34,487 nt of DNA from Phycisphaeraceae bacterium. Its GTDB lineage: Bacteria; Planctomycetota; Phycisphaerae; Phycisphaerales; UBA1924. Each line of letters opens with the position of its first letter. Within the stretch, counting starts at the first letter, position 1. A program made the position numbers and the translations under genes. The notes beneath the pieces are model-generated. The model was not told the DNA's origin. It saw nothing but the letters and a program-made list of their open reading frames with translations, and did no database searches. Positions 15,759 to 23,750 of this stretch are shown here, piece after piece. Where the stretch lies: NCBI GenBank assembly GCA_020639215.1, contig JACKHA010000018.1, forward strand, positions 1-34,487, read 5' to 3'.

Positions 15759-15828
15759 ATAGAGCCGATCGCGCGAGCGATCGGATTCATGAACGCGGAG
15801 ACTCGATCGCTCGCGCGATCGGCTCTAT
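15759..15828. repeat. Perfect 25-bp inverted repeat between convergent genes
   Basis: Arms 15759-15783 and 15804-15828 are exact reverse complements around a 20-nt loop. The arms contain the palindromic core CGATCGCGCGAGCGATCG. The element sits between the ends of the phosphatase-TPR and sulfotransferase-like genes and could act as a bidirectional terminator or be a palindromic mobile repeat. Confidence 0.9.
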
Positions 15829-15859
15829 GCCCACGCCCGAGCTTCAATGACGATTCGTT

Positions 15860-16435
15860 TTAGTTCGACGAGCGATTCCGGTACAGTCCCGCCTCGACGA
15901 CCGCCGCCATCGCGTCGGCGCGATCGGGCGTGCCAACGAACGCCGCGACGCGGGCCGACTCCTCCTTCGGCGACTCGATCACGTGCCGATACTCGACCTC
16001 CAGCAGGCCGTCCTGCGCCCTTCCCCAGCGGAGGGCCGCCTCGATCTGGGCGGCGTAGACGCGCTTGAGGGCCGCGACGCCGCCGCCCCCGCCCCGCCCG
16101 GACCGCTCCAGCATCGCACGCTGCGAGGCGAGCACCTCGTCGAGGTCGCGGTGCATGAAGATCACGCGGTAGCGGTGCCCCGGGGGCAGCGCGGGCAGCA
16201 ACGCGTGGATGACCTTCACGCCCTTGCCGGGGGCCGCGGCGACCCAGGCGGCGTCGCGGGCGGTGGCCTTGACGGCCTCGAGCTCGTAGTAGCCGCGCGG
16301 GTTGTCCTCGTCGGCCGTCCGCTGGCCATCGGTCAGCAGGGGGATTCCGCCGGCATCGAGCATCCGCATGAGCATCGACGTGCCGGAGCGCGGCACGCCG
16401 GAGACGACCATGATCGGGTCCGGGAGGGTGGGCAT
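15860..16435 (-). CDS. Sulfotransferase-like P-loop protein
   Basis: A 191-residue cytoplasmic protein with the PAPS-binding 5'-phosphosulfate loop near the N-terminus (SGVPRSGTS, residues 12-20) and the segment 'YRVIFMHRDLDEVLASQRAML', which fits the 3'-phosphate-binding region with its Arg/Ser pair. It therefore resembles the bacterial sulfotransferase family (COG0457-associated and similar small forms). At 191 residues it is shorter than most enzymes (250-300), and the acceptor cannot be inferred; a non-sulfotransferase P-loop role remains possible. The TAGCAT hexamer 6 nt before the ATG and the absence of a Shine-Dalgarno site suggest a leaderless message. It converges on the phosphatase-TPR gene across the 25-bp inverted repeat. 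Confidence 0.75.
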   Translation of the reverse strand: MPTLPDPIMVVSGVPRSGTSMLMRMLDAGGIPLLTDGQRTADEDNPRGYYELEAVKATARDAAWVAAAPGKGVKVIHALLPALPPGHRYRVIFMHRDLDEVLASQRAMLERSGRGGGGGVAALKRVYAAQIEAALRWGRAQDGLLEVEYRHVIESPKEESARVAAFVGTPDRADAMAAVVEAGLYRNRSSN

Positions 16436-16441
16436 GGAGCG

Positions 16442-16447
16442 ATGCTA
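16442..16447 (-). promoter_or_regulatory. Putative -10 (TAGCAT) of the sulfotransferase-like gene
   Basis: On the minus strand TAGCAT ends 6 nt before the ATG at 16435, another TANNNT hexamer at leaderless spacing. Confidence 0.45.
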
Positions 16448-16493
16448 TTCGGAGCAGAGCCGGGGAGGGCGGGGCGTGCGCGTGCGGGGTGGC

Positions 16494-16524
16494 CGGGTGG
16501 CACGCCCACGCGCAGCGCGGGCGT
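16494..16524. repeat. Dispersed 31-bp repeat, copy B
   Basis: Identical to 291-321, here in a truly intergenic position upstream of ispG. Confidence 0.75.
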
Positions 16525-16598
16525 GGTGCTCAAACCTGCTGCCACCTGCCGGGGAATCCAAGGACTGCAAGGGCGGCCGGAGCGTCCGGGACGCCCGA

Positions 16599-16631
16599 CC
16601 CGGACCTTCGCGGAGCCTCAGGTCCGGCGTC
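16599..16631. repeat. Dispersed hairpin repeat, copy 2 (inverted)
   Basis: CCGGACCT (16600-16607) and AGGTCCGG (16620-16627) enclose a 12-nt loop. The element matches the reverse complement of 7297-7335 apart from small deletions in the loop. Confidence 0.6.
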
Positions 16632-16706
16632 CCTCGCGCTCGCCGCGAGTTCGGGCGTCGCGCAAGCGAAGGCCGGTCCGAACGAACGCTCCCGACCCCC
16701 TCCGCG

Positions 16707-16712
16707 TACCAT
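16707..16712 (+). promoter_or_regulatory. Putative -10 (TACCAT) of ispG
   Basis: Same hexamer and same 7-nt spacing to the start codon as at the phosphatase-TPR gene. No Shine-Dalgarno site is present. Confidence 0.5.
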
Positions 16713-16719
16713 CGATCGC

Positions 16720-18036
16720 ATGGTTCCTCGCCGCCCAACTCGCCCCGTCTTTGTCGGCAACGAGCGGACGGGCGTCGTCCAGATCGGCGGCGGCTTGCCC
16801 GGGGCCGACGCCTCCCCCACCGCCGTCGCGCCGGTCTCGGTCCAGACCATGACCGCCGGCTACACGCACGAAATCGACAAGTGCGTGGCGGAAATCGAGC
16901 GGTACGCCGCCGCAGGGGCGGACATCGTCCGCCTCGCGGTCCCCGAGAAGAAGGACACCGAGGCGCTCAAAGAGATCCTGGCCCAGACCACGGTCCCGAT
17001 CGTCGCGGACGTGCACTTCCACTTCAAGCGGGCCCTCGAGGCCATCGAGGCCGGCGTCCACAAGATCCGCCTCAACCCCGGCAACATCTCCGATCGGGCC
17101 CAGGTCGAGGAGGTCATCGACGCCTGCAAGCAGGCCAACAACGGGCGCGGCATCCCGATCCGCATCGGCGTCAACGAGGGCTCGATCATCGAGCGCCGCG
17201 ACAAGCAGAAGCGCCTCAAGGAACTCGGGGCCGTCTTCGGCGACCACAAGCACGGCTACCTGCTGGCGATCATGATCACCAAACTCGAGGAGTACCTCGA
17301 CATCTTCTATGAGCGCGGCTTCCGCGACGTGGTCATCAGCGCCAAGAGCATGTCGGCCCCGATCGTCATCGACGCGTACACCGAGATCGCGGCCCGCTTC
17401 CCGCACCCGCTGCACCTGGGCGTGACGCACGCCGGGCCGCAGGACACCGGGCGGATCCGCTCGGTCGTCGCGCTCGGCACGCTGCTGGCCAACGGCATCG
17501 GCGACACGATCCGCATCTCGTACGCCAGCGACCACGTCGGCGAGGTCGAGGACGGGCTGGAACTGCTGTACTCGCTGGGCCTGCGCGAGCGGGCCGGGGC
17601 CGAACTGATCGCCTGCCCGACGTGCGGGCGGATCCAGGTCGATCTGTTCAGCCTGGTCAAGGACGTGCGCGAGACGCTGGCCAAGGAGATCCGCCTGCCG
17701 ATGAAGGTGGCGGTGATGGGCTGCGTGGTCAACGGCCCGGGCGAGGCCGAGGGCGCGGACGTGGCGGTGTTCGCCGGGGATCGTCGCGGCATCATCTACG
17801 TGCAGGGCGAGCGGGTCGCGAACGTGACCGAGGACCAGATCCTGCCCGCGCTGCTGGAGGAGTGCCGCCGGTTCCAGGGCCGCGTGGAGCGGGGCGAGGC
17901 GAAACTGGGCGAGAAGAAGGTGGACATCGTGCCGCCCGACCCGCTGGGGGAGCTCGGCAGCGGGTGGGAGAAGATGGCGGCCGAGCGGATGCGGGCGGGC
18001 GAGGGGACGACGGGGATTACGGTGGGCAGGACGTGA
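16720..18036 (+). CDS. ispG: 4-hydroxy-3-methylbut-2-enyl-diphosphate synthase
   Basis: This 438-residue enzyme of the non-mevalonate (MEP) isoprenoid pathway converts 2-C-methyl-D-erythritol 2,4-cyclodiphosphate to HMBPP using a [4Fe-4S] cluster. The cluster ligands are visible: Cys299 and Cys302 (ACPTCGR), Cys335 (MGCVVNGPGE) and Glu342. The N-terminal TIM barrel shows 'VSVQTMTAGYTH', 'GADIVRLAVPEKKDTEALK', 'DVHFHFKRALEAIEAGVHKIRLNPGN' and 'INVNEG'-type motifs. It is the short bacterial form without the plant-type insert. The start at 16720 is supported by TACCAT 7 nt upstream; the reading frame is open further upstream, but that part is repeat sequence. The mntA-like gene follows after 32 nt with its own hexamer. 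Confidence 0.96.
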   Translation: MVPRRPTRPVFVGNERTGVVQIGGGLPGADASPTAVAPVSVQTMTAGYTHEIDKCVAEIERYAAAGADIVRLAVPEKKDTEALKEILAQTTVPIVADVHFHFKRALEAIEAGVHKIRLNPGNISDRAQVEEVIDACKQANNGRGIPIRIGVNEGSIIERRDKQKRLKELGAVFGDHKHGYLLAIMITKLEEYLDIFYERGFRDVVISAKSMSAPIVIDAYTEIAARFPHPLHLGVTHAGPQDTGRIRSVVALGTLLANGIGDTIRISYASDHVGEVEDGLELLYSLGLRERAGAELIACPTCGRIQVDLFSLVKDVRETLAKEIRLPMKVAVMGCVVNGPGEAEGADVAVFAGDRRGIIYVQGERVANVTEDQILPALLEECRRFQGRVERGEAKLGEKKVDIVPPDPLGELGSGWEKMAAERMRAGEGTTGITVGRT

Positions 18037-18055
18037 GCGGGCGGGCGTCGGTCGA

Positions 18056-18061
18056 TAGAAT
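18056..18061 (+). promoter_or_regulatory. Putative -10 (TAGAAT) of mntA-hepT
   Basis: TAGAAT ends exactly 7 nt before the ATG at 18069, only 20 nt after the ispG stop, giving the toxin-antitoxin pair its own leaderless promoter. Confidence 0.5.
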
Positions 18062-18068
18062 GGCGGCG

Positions 18069-18368
18069 ATGCCCGCCGACGCTCCATCTTCCGAGTCCAT
18101 CGCCGCGTTCTGCAAACGATGGGGCATCCGAGAACTCTGGCTCTTCGGCTCGCTGGCGCGCGGCGATTCGACGCCCGGCAGCGATGCCGACGTGCTCGCG
18201 ATCTTCGAGCCGGACGCGACGACCTCAACGTGGGACTGGCCCGAGATGACCGACGAACTCGCGGCGATCTTCGGGCGGCCGGTCGATCTTCTGTCCGCGG
18301 GCGTGCTGCGGAACCCGTTCCGGCGCGAGTCGATCATGGCGAGCCGCCGGGTGCTGTATGCGGCCTGA
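18069..18368 (+). CDS. mntA: MNT-type nucleotidyltransferase antitoxin
   Basis: A 99-residue minimal nucleotidyltransferase. It carries the signature GS-X10-DxD (Gly27-Ser28 to Asp39-x-Asp41, in GSLARGDSTPGSDADV), the metal and nucleotide site of the MNT fold. Members of this class act as antitoxins by transferring AMP groups to a tyrosine of the partner HEPN toxin. The start at 18069 is placed by the TAGAAT hexamer; an ATG three codons earlier overlaps it. The 3' end overlaps the HEPN gene by 11 nt, so the pair is translationally coupled. The protein is at the short end for the family, and the third catalytic Asp is likely in 'GRPVDLLS' (residues 69-76). Confidence 0.87.
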   Translation: MPADAPSSESIAAFCKRWGIRELWLFGSLARGDSTPGSDADVLAIFEPDATTSTWDWPEMTDELAAIFGRPVDLLSAGVLRNPFRRESIMASRRVLYAA

Positions 18369-18723
18369 CGCTGGCGACGCCGCGCTGCTTCTTGACATGC
18401 GGAACGCGTGCGACCTTGTGATCCGCTTTGTCGACGGACGCACGTTCGATCAGTACCGTACGGACCCGCTCTTGCGATCCGGAGTGGAACGCCAGATCGA
18501 GATCGTCGGAGAGGCAGCCAGACGCATTTCGAGGGCCTTCCGAGACGCCCACCCCGAAATCGCCTGGCGTCCCATCGTCGCCCAGCGCCACATCCTGGCG
18601 CACGAGTACGGCGAGGTCGAGGACGATCTCGTGTGGCGAGTCGCGACAACGCACATCCCGGCGCTGCGGGCCCTGCTTGACCCGCTCGTGCCGTCACCAC
18701 CGCCGCCGAGTTCCTCCGAGTAG
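18358..18723 (+). CDS. hepT: HEPN-domain toxin of the HepT family
   Basis: A 121-residue all-helical protein of the DUF86/HepT family. The HEPN RNase motif R-X4-H-x-Y is intact at Arg77, His82 and Tyr84 (RHILAHEY), where the Tyr is the residue AMPylated by MntA in the studied system. 'VERQIEIVGEAARRIS' (residues 43-58) is the other conserved helix of the family. It is expected to be an RNA-cleaving toxin held inactive by the upstream gene product, with which it overlaps by 11 nt. The last 10 residues are Pro/Ser-rich and non-conserved. Roles in stress response or phage defence are reported for related pairs but cannot be read from this sequence. Confidence 0.87.
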   Translation: MRPDAGDAALLLDMRNACDLVIRFVDGRTFDQYRTDPLLRSGVERQIEIVGEAARRISRAFRDAHPEIAWRPIVAQRHILAHEYGEVEDDLVWRVATTHIPALRALLDPLVPSPPPPSSSE

Positions 18724-18757
18724 GCGAATCCCACTGGAATCCCCCGCCCCGATCCGC

Positions 18758-18763
18758 CACAAT
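18758..18763 (+). promoter_or_regulatory. Possible -10 (CACAAT) of the M14 peptidase gene
   Basis: An AT-containing hexamer in a GC-rich spacer, 42 nt before the ATG. The resulting short leader would contain the GGAGG ribosome-binding site. Confidence 0.3.
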
Positions 18764-18805
18764 GCCTCTCCCCACCGGTACAACCGGCTTTCAGCGGAGG
18801 CAGAG

Positions 18806-21562
18806 ATGCGGATTCGTCGCCCGGCCCGTCGTTCGTCCCGTTCCAACTCCCTCTTCGTCGCCGCGCTTCTCGCGAGCGCGGCCGTCGCCCTCACGGGCAC
18901 CGCCCCCGCCCTCGCCCAGACCTCCACCCCCACCACCTTCCCAACCGCCCAGCCAGGCGGCGACCCGGCCGCGCCCTTCGCCTGCTTCCCCGGCGACAAC
19001 TACGACCCCGACGTGCCCTCCCCCGAGGCCTTTCTCGGCTACCCCCTCGGCTCCCGCTTCACGCGCCACCACGACGTGATCGCGTACCTGAACACGCTGG
19101 CCGACCTCTCCGACCGCATCGTCGTCCGCGAGTACGGGCGCACCCACGAGGACCGCGGCCTGGTCATCGCCACCATCTCCAGCCCGGAGAACCTGGCGAA
19201 CCTGGAAGACATCAAGGCCGCCAACCGGCGTCTGGCCGATCCGGCTATCTCCGATGCCGACGCCCGGGCGATCATCGACGCCAACCCCTCCATCGCCTGG
19301 CTCTCGTTCTCCGTCCACGGCAACGAGGCCAGCACCGTCGAGGCCGCCCTCATCTCGGCGTACACGCTCGCGGCAGCCGAGGGGCCCGAGGCCGACGAAC
19401 TCCGGCGCAACTGCGTGGTCGTGATCGACCCGTGCATCAACCCCGACGGGCGCTCGCGCTACGTCGCCCACTACGAGCAGACCGTCGGTCGCGTGCCCAA
19501 CCCCATGCACGCCGCGGCCGAGCACCACGAGCCCTGGCCCGGCGGGCGGACCAACCACTACTTCTTCGATCTCAACCGCGACTGGCTGTGGCTGACCCAG
19601 CCCGAAAGCCGCGCCCGCGTCGCGGCGTACCGCGAGTACCTGCCGCACCTGCACGTCGACAACCACGAGCAGGGCTATTCCTCGCCGTTCTTCTTCGGCG
19701 CAGGCGAGAAGCCGTACAACCAGAACATCCCCGCCGAGACCGTCGAGTGGGTCCACATCTACGGCGGCTCCGGCGCCGACCGCTTCGACGCCGACGGCCT
19801 GCTCTTCGCCACCGAGGAACGCTTCGACTACCTGTACCCCGGCTACGGCAAGGTGCTGCCGTGCTACCAGGGCGCGGTCGGGCTGCTCAACGAGAAGGCC
19901 GGGCACGGCTTCGCCGGCGTCGCGGTCGAGGTCACCGATTCCCACACGCTCACGCTGCTCGAGCGCACCCGCCACCACTTCATCCTCAACATGGCGTTCG
20001 TGCAGACCACCGCCGACCGCCGCGCGGAGCAACTGGCCCGCTTCCGACGCTTCTTCACCGACACCGTCGAGCACGCCCGGGCCAACGCCGAGACCTACTT
20101 CATCCTGCCCTCCTCCGACCCCGAGGCGACGGCCCGCATGGTCGACCTGTGCCGGCGTCAGGGGATCGTCGTCGAACGCCTCACGGGGCAGTGGGACGCG
20201 CGCGGGCTGCGTTCATACCGCACGGGCGAGGCCACACCTTCGAGCACGCTCCCCAACGGGACGCTCGTCGTCCGAACGGACCAGGCGCTGGGGCGTCTGG
20301 CCCGTGCGCTGTTCGAGCGGTCCACGTTCGTCGAGGACAACGAGACCTACGACATCACGGCGTGGAGCCTGCCGATCTCGTTCGGCCTCGACGCGGCATA
20401 CTCCGACGAGGAGTTCCTGGCGCCCGTTCGCGCCCTGCGCGACGACGAGTTTGTGCCACGCACGTGGCCCGCAATCGCCGACGCCATCCGCGCCGCCGCC
20501 GCCGAGCAGCGCCTCGCTGAACTCGGCCCTGACACCCCCCCAACCGCCTGGCTCATCGACACCGATGCCTACCTCGCCCCCGCACTCCTCGGCCGCGCCA
20601 TCGAACTCGAACTCTCCCTCCGCATCGCCGACGAGCCGATCGCCATCGGCGACACCCGCTTCCCGCGCGGCTCCATCATCGCCCACCGCCTCCGCAACGA
20701 CGCCGCGAAACTCGCCGACTTCCTCGCCTACGCCCGCGCCCTGGGCCTCCGCGTCGCCCCCGCCGCCACCGGCCTGACCGACGAGGGCCCGGCCCTTGGC
20801 AACAACGCCAACACCCCGTGGGACATCCCCCGCATCGCCCTGATCCGCGGCGGGGGCGACTCCTACTCCTTCGGGCACCACTGGTTCCTGCTCGACCAGG
20901 AGTTCCGCATCCCCCACACCGCGATGGACGCCTCGCAACTCTCCGCCGAGACGCTGGCCCAACTCAACGTCATCGTCCTGCCCGACGCGACCACGCTCCC
21001 CGGCTCGACCGCCGACCGCGTCCGCGACTGGGTCCGCGCCGGCGGCACGCTCATCGCCTCCGGCTCCGCGGCCTCCTGGGCCAGCGGCACCATGCTGGAA
21101 CTCAGCGACAGCAACATCCCCGGCCCGAAGCCCGAGGACCGCCCCGCCCCCAGCACCCTCACGTTCGAGCAGCGCCGCGAGCGCCAGCTCGAGGACGCCG
21201 TCCCCGGCGCGATGCTCGCCGCGACCCTCGACGCAACCCACCCGCTCACCGTCGCCATGCGCCCCGGCGCCGGTCCCAACGCGGGCGCCTCGCCCTGGAT
21301 CGGCGTGCTCAAGGACGGCGGCCGCCGCCTGCCCGTGGGCGACTCGGGCTACGTCGTGGCCCGCTTCGACCAGGGCGGCTATATCGGCGGCCTGATCTCC
21401 GAGCGCAACCGGCGCCTCATCGCCGGCACGCCGTTCATGACCCACCACTCCCTGGGCCGCGGCAACATCATCTGCCTGTCCGACGACGTGACCAACCGCG
21501 CGTTCCTGCTCGGCCCACGCCGCCTGCTGCTCAACGCGATCCTGCTGGGGCCGAGTCTGTAG
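18806..21562 (+). CDS. Exported M14-family zinc carboxypeptidase
   Basis: A 918-residue secreted protein. A signal peptide with a twin-basic start (MRIRRPARRS) and hydrophobic core ends at ALA near residue 37. The peptidase domain has zinc ligands His171 and Glu174 (SVHGNEAS) and a third His at 287 (VDNHEQG), substrate-binding motifs 'INPDGRSRY' and 'FFDLNRDW', and the candidate catalytic Glu in 'VAVEVTDSH'. The long C-terminal half (residues about 500-918) is a beta-rich region ending in a glutamine-amidotransferase-like segment ('RDWVRAGGTLIASGSAA', 'GTPFMTHHSLGRGNIICLSDDV'), the plan of large bacterial M14 proteins in the Bacteroidetes-Planctomycetes style. It should degrade peptides outside the cytoplasm. 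GGAGG lies 5 nt before the ATG. The longer open frame upstream overlaps mntA/hepT and is not used. Confidence 0.9.
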   Translation: MRIRRPARRSSRSNSLFVAALLASAAVALTGTAPALAQTSTPTTFPTAQPGGDPAAPFACFPGDNYDPDVPSPEAFLGYPLGSRFTRHHDVIAYLNTLADLSDRIVVREYGRTHEDRGLVIATISSPENLANLEDIKAANRRLADPAISDADARAIIDANPSIAWLSFSVHGNEASTVEAALISAYTLAAAEGPEADELRRNCVVVIDPCINPDGRSRYVAHYEQTVGRVPNPMHAAAEHHEPWPGGRTNHYFFDLNRDWLWLTQPESRARVAAYREYLPHLHVDNHEQGYSSPFFFGAGEKPYNQNIPAETVEWVHIYGGSGADRFDADGLLFATEERFDYLYPGYGKVLPCYQGAVGLLNEKAGHGFAGVAVEVTDSHTLTLLERTRHHFILNMAFVQTTADRRAEQLARFRRFFTDTVEHARANAETYFILPSSDPEATARMVDLCRRQGIVVERLTGQWDARGLRSYRTGEATPSSTLPNGTLVVRTDQALGRLARALFERSTFVEDNETYDITAWSLPISFGLDAAYSDEEFLAPVRALRDDEFVPRTWPAIADAIRAAAAEQRLAELGPDTPPTAWLIDTDAYLAPALLGRAIELELSLRIADEPIAIGDTRFPRGSIIAHRLRNDAAKLADFLAYARALGLRVAPAATGLTDEGPALGNNANTPWDIPRIALIRGGGDSYSFGHHWFLLDQEFRIPHTAMDASQLSAETLAQLNVIVLPDATTLPGSTADRVRDWVRAGGTLIASGSAASWASGTMLELSDSNIPGPKPEDRPAPSTLTFEQRRERQLEDAVPGAMLAATLDATHPLTVAMRPGAGPNAGASPWIGVLKDGGRRLPVGDSGYVVARFDQGGYIGGLISERNRRLIAGTPFMTHHSLGRGNIICLSDDVTNRAFLLGPRRLLLNAILLGPSL

Positions 21563-21624
21563 GCAGGGAGCCCCTGCGAGCAACAAGGCCGCCTTCTCCG
21601 CCCCATCGGGGCGCAGGGTTGTCG

Positions 21625-21653
21625 CCACGGGTGGAGCGCAGCGCAACCCGTGG
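21625..21653. terminator. Hairpin between convergent M14 and mgtE genes
   Basis: An 8-bp stem (CCACGGGT at 21625-21632, ACCCGTGG at 21646-21653) with a 13-nt loop, without a T-tract. It may end both transcripts or be another dispersed repeat. Confidence 0.4.
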
Positions 21654-21662
21654 ACGCATTCT

Positions 21663-23066
21663 CTACGCCAACCTCGACACCATCGTCGACGCGATGCTCA
21701 GCACGATGAAGAACCCGCACATGTCCGTGATCGTCGTCAGAATGGGCCCCGAAGCCAGCGCCGGATCGGCCTTGAGTTTCTTGAGCAGCAGCGGGATCAG
21801 CCCGCCGAAGCACACCGCGATCATGGTGTTGAGCGCCAGCGACACGCCGACCACGCCGCTGAGATAGATGTTGCCCTTCCACAGGTACGCCACGCCGCCG
21901 ATGAGCAGGCCCAGCGCGCAGCCGTTGAGCAGCCCGAGCAGGCCCTCCTTGACCAGCACCCGCATCGCGTCCTTCGGGCGCAGGATGCCCAGCGTCAGTT
22001 CCCGCATCGTCACCGCAACCGACTGGTTGCCCGAGCAGCCGCTCATGTCCGAGATGATCGGCAGGAACACCGCCAGCGCAATCACCGCCTCCAGCGTGTC
22101 CTGCTGCAGCGCGATCATGCTGGCCGCGATGATGTTCAGCACGATGTTCGCGCTCAGCCACGCCAGCCGCCGGCGCGACCGCAGCAGCAGCGGCATGCTG
22201 CGCAGCTCCTCGCCGCCCACGATGCCCTGCGACTGGCGGTACAGGTTGTCAGCCTCCTCGGCGTCGGCGATCTGCAGGTCCACTCGCTGCACGACGCCGA
22301 GCAGGCGGCCTTGCTCGTCCACCACAGGCAGGCCCATGAACGCGTACTCGTCGAAGATCGTGCGCAGATCGTCGATCCCCAGCGTGTCGCGAACCGAGAT
22401 CGGCCTCGCGATCATCACCTCCGACAGCGCCGTGCTCCGCCGGGCCAGCAGCAGATTCCGCAGCGGCAGCACGCCGCGGAGCACGCCCGACGCGTCGATC
22501 ACGTACGTGTACTGGATGTTGTAGTCGCCGTACCGCTCGGCGTTCTGCTCGAGGTCCGCCAGCACGTCGCGGACCGTGAGCGTCTCGGAGAACGCGAGGT
22601 ACTCCGTGAGCATGATCGCCCCGGCCGAGCCCTCCTCATAGGCCGCGAGGCTGCGGATGCTCTCGGCGGTGTCGGCGTCGAGCGCGGTGAGGATCGCCTC
22701 GGCGTCGTCCTCGTCCATCGCCTTGATCACGTCCGCCCGCTCGTCGCTGGGCATCTCCTCCAGGATCTCCGCCGCCTTCGAGGCGTCGATCTCCTCCATC
22801 GCGTCGATCGCCTGCGGCTCGGGCAGCATCGCCACCACGTCCGCCGCGACGTCCGACGGGACCAGCTCCAGCAGCACCGCCCGCTGGGCGTCGCTCAGTC
22901 CCGCCAGCGCGTGCACCGCGTCGGCCGCGTCGGCCTTGTCGAGCCACTCGCGCGACGCCTCGGCGTCGCGCCCATCGATCGCCTCGATCAGCACGCCCGC
23001 GTCGGCGCTCTGCGAGCCATCTGACAGAGCCAATGGATCGCTCCCCGGCTGGTTCGTGTCGGACAT
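21663..23066 (-). CDS. mgtE: Magnesium transporter MgtE
   Basis: A 467-residue Mg2+ channel/transporter of the inner membrane. Order of domains: an N-terminal superhelical MgtE_N domain (residues about 25-130, 'LLELVPSDVAADVVAMLPEPQAIDAMEEID', many acidic residues forming Mg2+ sensing sites), two CBS domains (about 140-265), a connecting helix, and five transmembrane helices from about residue 295. The pore-helix motifs 'GCSGNQSVAVTMRELTLG' and 'LNTMIAVCFGGLIPLLLKKLKADPA' are conserved. The start at 23066 follows GGAGG by 4 nt; the open frame extends 68 codons further upstream but without family similarity. It is monocistronic and converges on the M14 gene. Confidence 0.95.
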   Translation of the reverse strand: MSDTNQPGSDPLALSDGSQSADAGVLIEAIDGRDAEASREWLDKADAADAVHALAGLSDAQRAVLLELVPSDVAADVVAMLPEPQAIDAMEEIDASKAAEILEEMPSDERADVIKAMDEDDAEAILTALDADTAESIRSLAAYEEGSAGAIMLTEYLAFSETLTVRDVLADLEQNAERYGDYNIQYTYVIDASGVLRGVLPLRNLLLARRSTALSEVMIARPISVRDTLGIDDLRTIFDEYAFMGLPVVDEQGRLLGVVQRVDLQIADAEEADNLYRQSQGIVGGEELRSMPLLLRSRRRLAWLSANIVLNIIAASMIALQQDTLEAVIALAVFLPIISDMSGCSGNQSVAVTMRELTLGILRPKDAMRVLVKEGLLGLLNGCALGLLIGGVAYLWKGNIYLSGVVGVSLALNTMIAVCFGGLIPLLLKKLKADPALASGPILTTITDMCGFFIVLSIASTMVSRLA

Positions 23067-23127
23067 CGTGCCTCCGAATCTGTGCATGACGTGAGAAGCG
23101 GTCGCGTGAACTCGGACGACGCCGGAC

Positions 23128-23133
23128 AACATA
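23128..23133 (-). promoter_or_regulatory. Possible -10 (TATGTT) of mgtE
   Basis: On the minus strand TATGTT lies about 62 nt before the mgtE start, giving a leader of about 55 nt that contains GGAGG. No clear -35 is seen. Confidence 0.3.
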
Positions 23134-23240
23134 CCACACCTCGCGCGTCGGGCGCCGGGCGCGGGCTCCGCAACCATGCCACGCCCAGGCAGCGCCGCCG
23201 TCCCCGCGATCGGGCCAACAACCCCATCGCCCGCGCGTGG

Positions 23241-23246
23241 TAGACT
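23241..23246 (+). promoter_or_regulatory. Putative -10 (TAGACT) of the 98-residue gene
   Basis: TAGACT ends 6 nt before the ATG at 23253; there is no Shine-Dalgarno site. Confidence 0.5.
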
Positions 23247-23252
23247 CCCGCC

Positions 23253-23549
23253 ATGTCGCCTGATGAGCAACGCTTCAAGCAGGTGCTGATGGACGCCGTG
23301 GCCGAGTGCCGACGCCTCCGCTACAACCCGACCCGATTCGTCCAGATGATCGAGCAGCAGGGGCCGTTCGACGCCGTCCGGGCGTTGCTCGACGCGCCGT
23401 CAATCTCGGATGGCTTCGGCACGCTCGCCTTGAAGAACCGACTCGACCTCTCCGCCGAGGCGATCGCGTCACGCCCGGAGTGGCGCGCCTTCTTCACCGA
23501 CGCGCAGCTCGCCGTCGCTCGGACTCGCCTCGGCGCAGCAGCCCGCTGA
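23253..23549 (+). CDS. Small helical protein, unknown function
   Basis: A 98-residue predicted cytoplasmic protein that I cannot assign. It looks all-helical, with the distinctive run 'RYNPTRFVQMIEQQGPFDAVRALLD' followed by 'SDGFGTLALKNRLDLSAEA' and a C-terminal 'AQLAVARTRLG'. I have a sense that similar small proteins, with a GF.TLW..GRLDLTVE-like core, occur widely in bacteria next to unrelated genes, but no function comes to mind. Codon use and composition match the neighbouring real genes, and the TAGACT hexamer at leaderless spacing supports the start. It is divergent from mgtE. Confidence 0.75.
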   Translation: MSPDEQRFKQVLMDAVAECRRLRYNPTRFVQMIEQQGPFDAVRALLDAPSISDGFGTLALKNRLDLSAEAIASRPEWRAFFTDAQLAVARTRLGAAAR

Positions 23550-23739
23550 CGAGCCAACGCCGCATCGACCCCACCCGCGACGTGCCACCGACATCCGCAG
23601 TCCGCGGATCAAGTCGGCACCGATCAACACCGCCCCCACCTCCACCCACGGCCCCAAAAACCTCGCGCGCCACGAGCGCCCTTGTGCGCCAATTCCTGCC
23701 CATACCGCCTTCCAGGCCGACAACGCTCGCACCGCCCGC

Positions 23740-23745
23740 TAGCGT
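23740..23745 (+). promoter_or_regulatory. Putative -10 (TAGCGT) of the C-rich ORF
   Basis: TAGCGT ends 5 nt before the ATG at 23751, within the range seen at other starts in this window. Confidence 0.35.
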
Positions 23746-23750
23746 CCCCC

